The translations under genes and the position numbers were made by a program. Positions 22,677-23,759 of a stretch of 23,759 nt of DNA are shown one piece after another. Location of the stretch: assembly GCA_964448185.1 (NCBI GenBank), contig CAYUVO010000030.1:1-23759 (forward strand), written 5' to 3'. Numbering within the stretch: position 1 is the first letter of the stretch; each line of letters starts with the position of its first letter. Below the pieces are notes generated by a model. The model was given only the letters and a program-made list of their open reading frames with translations, was not told the DNA's origin and did not search any database. The stretch comes from OFTM382 sp964448185 (GTDB taxonomy: Bacteria; Planctomycetota; Phycisphaerae; Phycisphaerales; UBA1924).

Positions 22677-23759
22677 ATGGACGCTAGCGGAATCATTGGA
22701 CAACTCGTGCCGACGCCGACCCTGGCAGCGACCGATCTGAGCACCGCGATTGTCATCATGGCGGCGGTGGTTGTGGGCGGCGTGATGGGCGCGTTGTTTC
22801 ATCGGTTTGCGATGAAGCAGACGATTACCAACGCGATCGAGGGCGCCGAGCAGAAAGCCGAGGTCGAGGTCGCCAAGCGTCAGGTCGAGGCGGACAAGGA
22901 AGCTCGCGAGCGGGCTGCTCAAGCCGAGGCAGAGTTCGATCGTCAGCGGGGCGAGCATCGCGAGACCGAACGCCGGCTGGGCAAACGCGAGACGTCGATC
23001 GAGAAGAAAGAGGAATCCCTCGAACAGCGCGATCAGCGTGTGGTTCGGCGTGGCGAGAAGCTCGATCAGCGCGAGACAGAACTCGACACGCTCCGCGCAC
23101 AAAGCGAGGGACTGCTCGACGAGCAGAAGGCCGAGCTTCACAAGATCAGCGGTTTGAGCCACGATCAGGCTCTGTCGCAGGTGCTCCAGCGGGTCGAGGA
23201 CGATTCGCGGCAAGAAGTCGCCAAGCTCGCGCGTGCGGTCATCGAGAAGGCCGAGCATGAGGCGAGGGAGAAAGCTAGAGAGATCACGCTTCAAGCTATT
23301 CAGCGCTACGCAGCGGAGACGACGAGCGAATCAACCGTGCGCACGGTTTCGATCCCGAGCGACGACATGAAGGGTCGGATCATTGGCCGCGAGGGTCGGA
23401 ACATCCGGGCGTTCGAGAAGGTCACGGGTGCGGATATTATTGTGGATGACACGCCGGGCGTGATCGTGGTGTAGTGCTTCGACAAGGTTCGTCAGGCGGT
23501 CGCGGTCGAGGCGTTGGAGAAGCTCATTGCCGATGGCCGGATGCATCCCTCACGCATCGAGGAAGTCGTCGAGAAGGCCCGCAAGGATGTTCATGAACGG
23601 GTGCTCCAGGCGGGCAAGGAAGCGGTGCTCGAAGTGAATCTTCGCGGGCTCAACCCGAAGATCGTCGAAGCGATGGGCAAGATGCACTACCGCACGAGCT
23701 ACGGCCAGAACGTGCTGCGACACTCGGTCGAGGTCGCGTTTATGAGCCAGATCATCGCA
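22677..23759 (+). CDS. rny: Ribonuclease Y, interrupted by an in-frame UAG and cut by the window end
   Basis: Starts at ATG 22677 with GAGGCGGA 6 bases upstream. Codons 1-265 give a transmembrane helix (about 22-44), a long charged coiled coil (about 50-200) and a KH domain (about 220 onward) with GRIIGREGRNIRAFEKVTG containing the GxxG loop. Then TAG stands at 23472-23474. In the same frame the sequence continues without another stop to the window end as CFDKVRQAVAVEALEKLIADGR, then MHPSRIEEVVEKARKDV, and YRTSYGQNVLRHSVEVAFMS, which is unmistakable RNase Y leading into the HD domain. RNase Y normally has SGFD or similar here, so the TAG replaces a codon that is usually Ser; TCG to TAG is one base change. 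RNase Y is a membrane-anchored endonuclease that starts mRNA decay. A sequencing error, a real truncation or readthrough are all possible. Confidence 0.93.
23472..23474 (+). other. In-frame amber codon within the rny KH domain
   Basis: TAG interrupts codon 266 of rny, at the position of the conserved Ser of the SGFD segment. The frame is intact on both sides, so this is a substitution and not a frameshift. TAG also ends other genes in this window in the normal way (the histidine kinase at 3046-3048, the PilZ gene at 21542-21544), which argues against general reassignment of UAG in this organism. Confidence 0.95.

Noticed and set aside
22383..23294. Upstream extension of the minus-strand lipoprotein reading frame, opposite rny
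   Set aside because: The frame is open by chance opposite a clear RNase Y gene; the signal peptide and lipobox place the real start at 22382.

Overview
The window looks like a chromosomal segment of a planctomycete, most likely of the Phycisphaerae type. This is inferred from three things: a secreted pilin-like protein with the H-X9-DG C-terminal signature that is abundant in Planctomycetota, the mixed PilMNOP/GspEFGHIJK gene order, and GC-rich DNA. I saw no rRNA, tRNA, CRISPR array, insertion sequence or phage gene. Nearly all of the DNA is coding, and many neighbours overlap by 1-4 bases.

Layout. 1-603: 3' end of a DUF1559-like, pilin-related gene. 610-1410 (-): an inositol-monophosphatase-family phosphatase resembling histidinol-phosphatase HisN. 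1588-13215 (+): one long run of thirteen genes. It encodes a PhoR-like histidine kinase, a STAS protein, a GspE/PilB ATPase, a GspF/PilC platform protein, a PilM-PilN-PilO-(PilP/GspC) inner-membrane assembly complex, a GspG-like major pseudopilin, and minor pseudopilins resembling GspH, GspJ, GspI and GspK. 13280-15291 (-): a CheY-like receiver and an HD-GYP phosphodiesterase. 15383-16219 (-): a queuosine-precursor transporter of the VUT/YhhQ family. 16270-20571 (+): scpB, a lipoprotein, a DUF58 protein and a TgpA-like transglutaminase, each overlapping the next. 20708-21544 (+): a YcgR-like PilZ protein. 21591-22382 (-): a lipoprotein. 22677 to the window end (+): ribonuclease Y, interrupted by an in-frame UAG.

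How it fits together. The central operon encodes the cytoplasmic and inner-membrane parts of a type IV filament machine that mixes type IV pilus features (PilM, PilN with its NLLP motif, PilO, PilP-like) with type II secretion-like pseudopilins. The secretin, prepilin peptidase and retraction ATPase are not in the window. Two minor pseudopilins carry extra domains: the GspK-like one has a LamG/concanavalin-type lectin fold as its main body, and the GspJ-like one has a large inserted beta-rich region. This suggests a filament tip built to bind something, perhaps polysaccharide. The assembly ATPase has an MshEN-type N-terminus of the kind known to bind cyclic di-GMP. An HD-GYP phosphodiesterase and a PilZ receptor lie nearby, so c-di-GMP control is a coherent hypothesis.

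Observations most worth checking are the decorated pseudopilus tip, a hairpin with a T-rich tail between the major and minor pseudopilin genes, the MshEN-type ATPase beside c-di-GMP genes, and the amber codon inside the KH domain of the otherwise intact rny.
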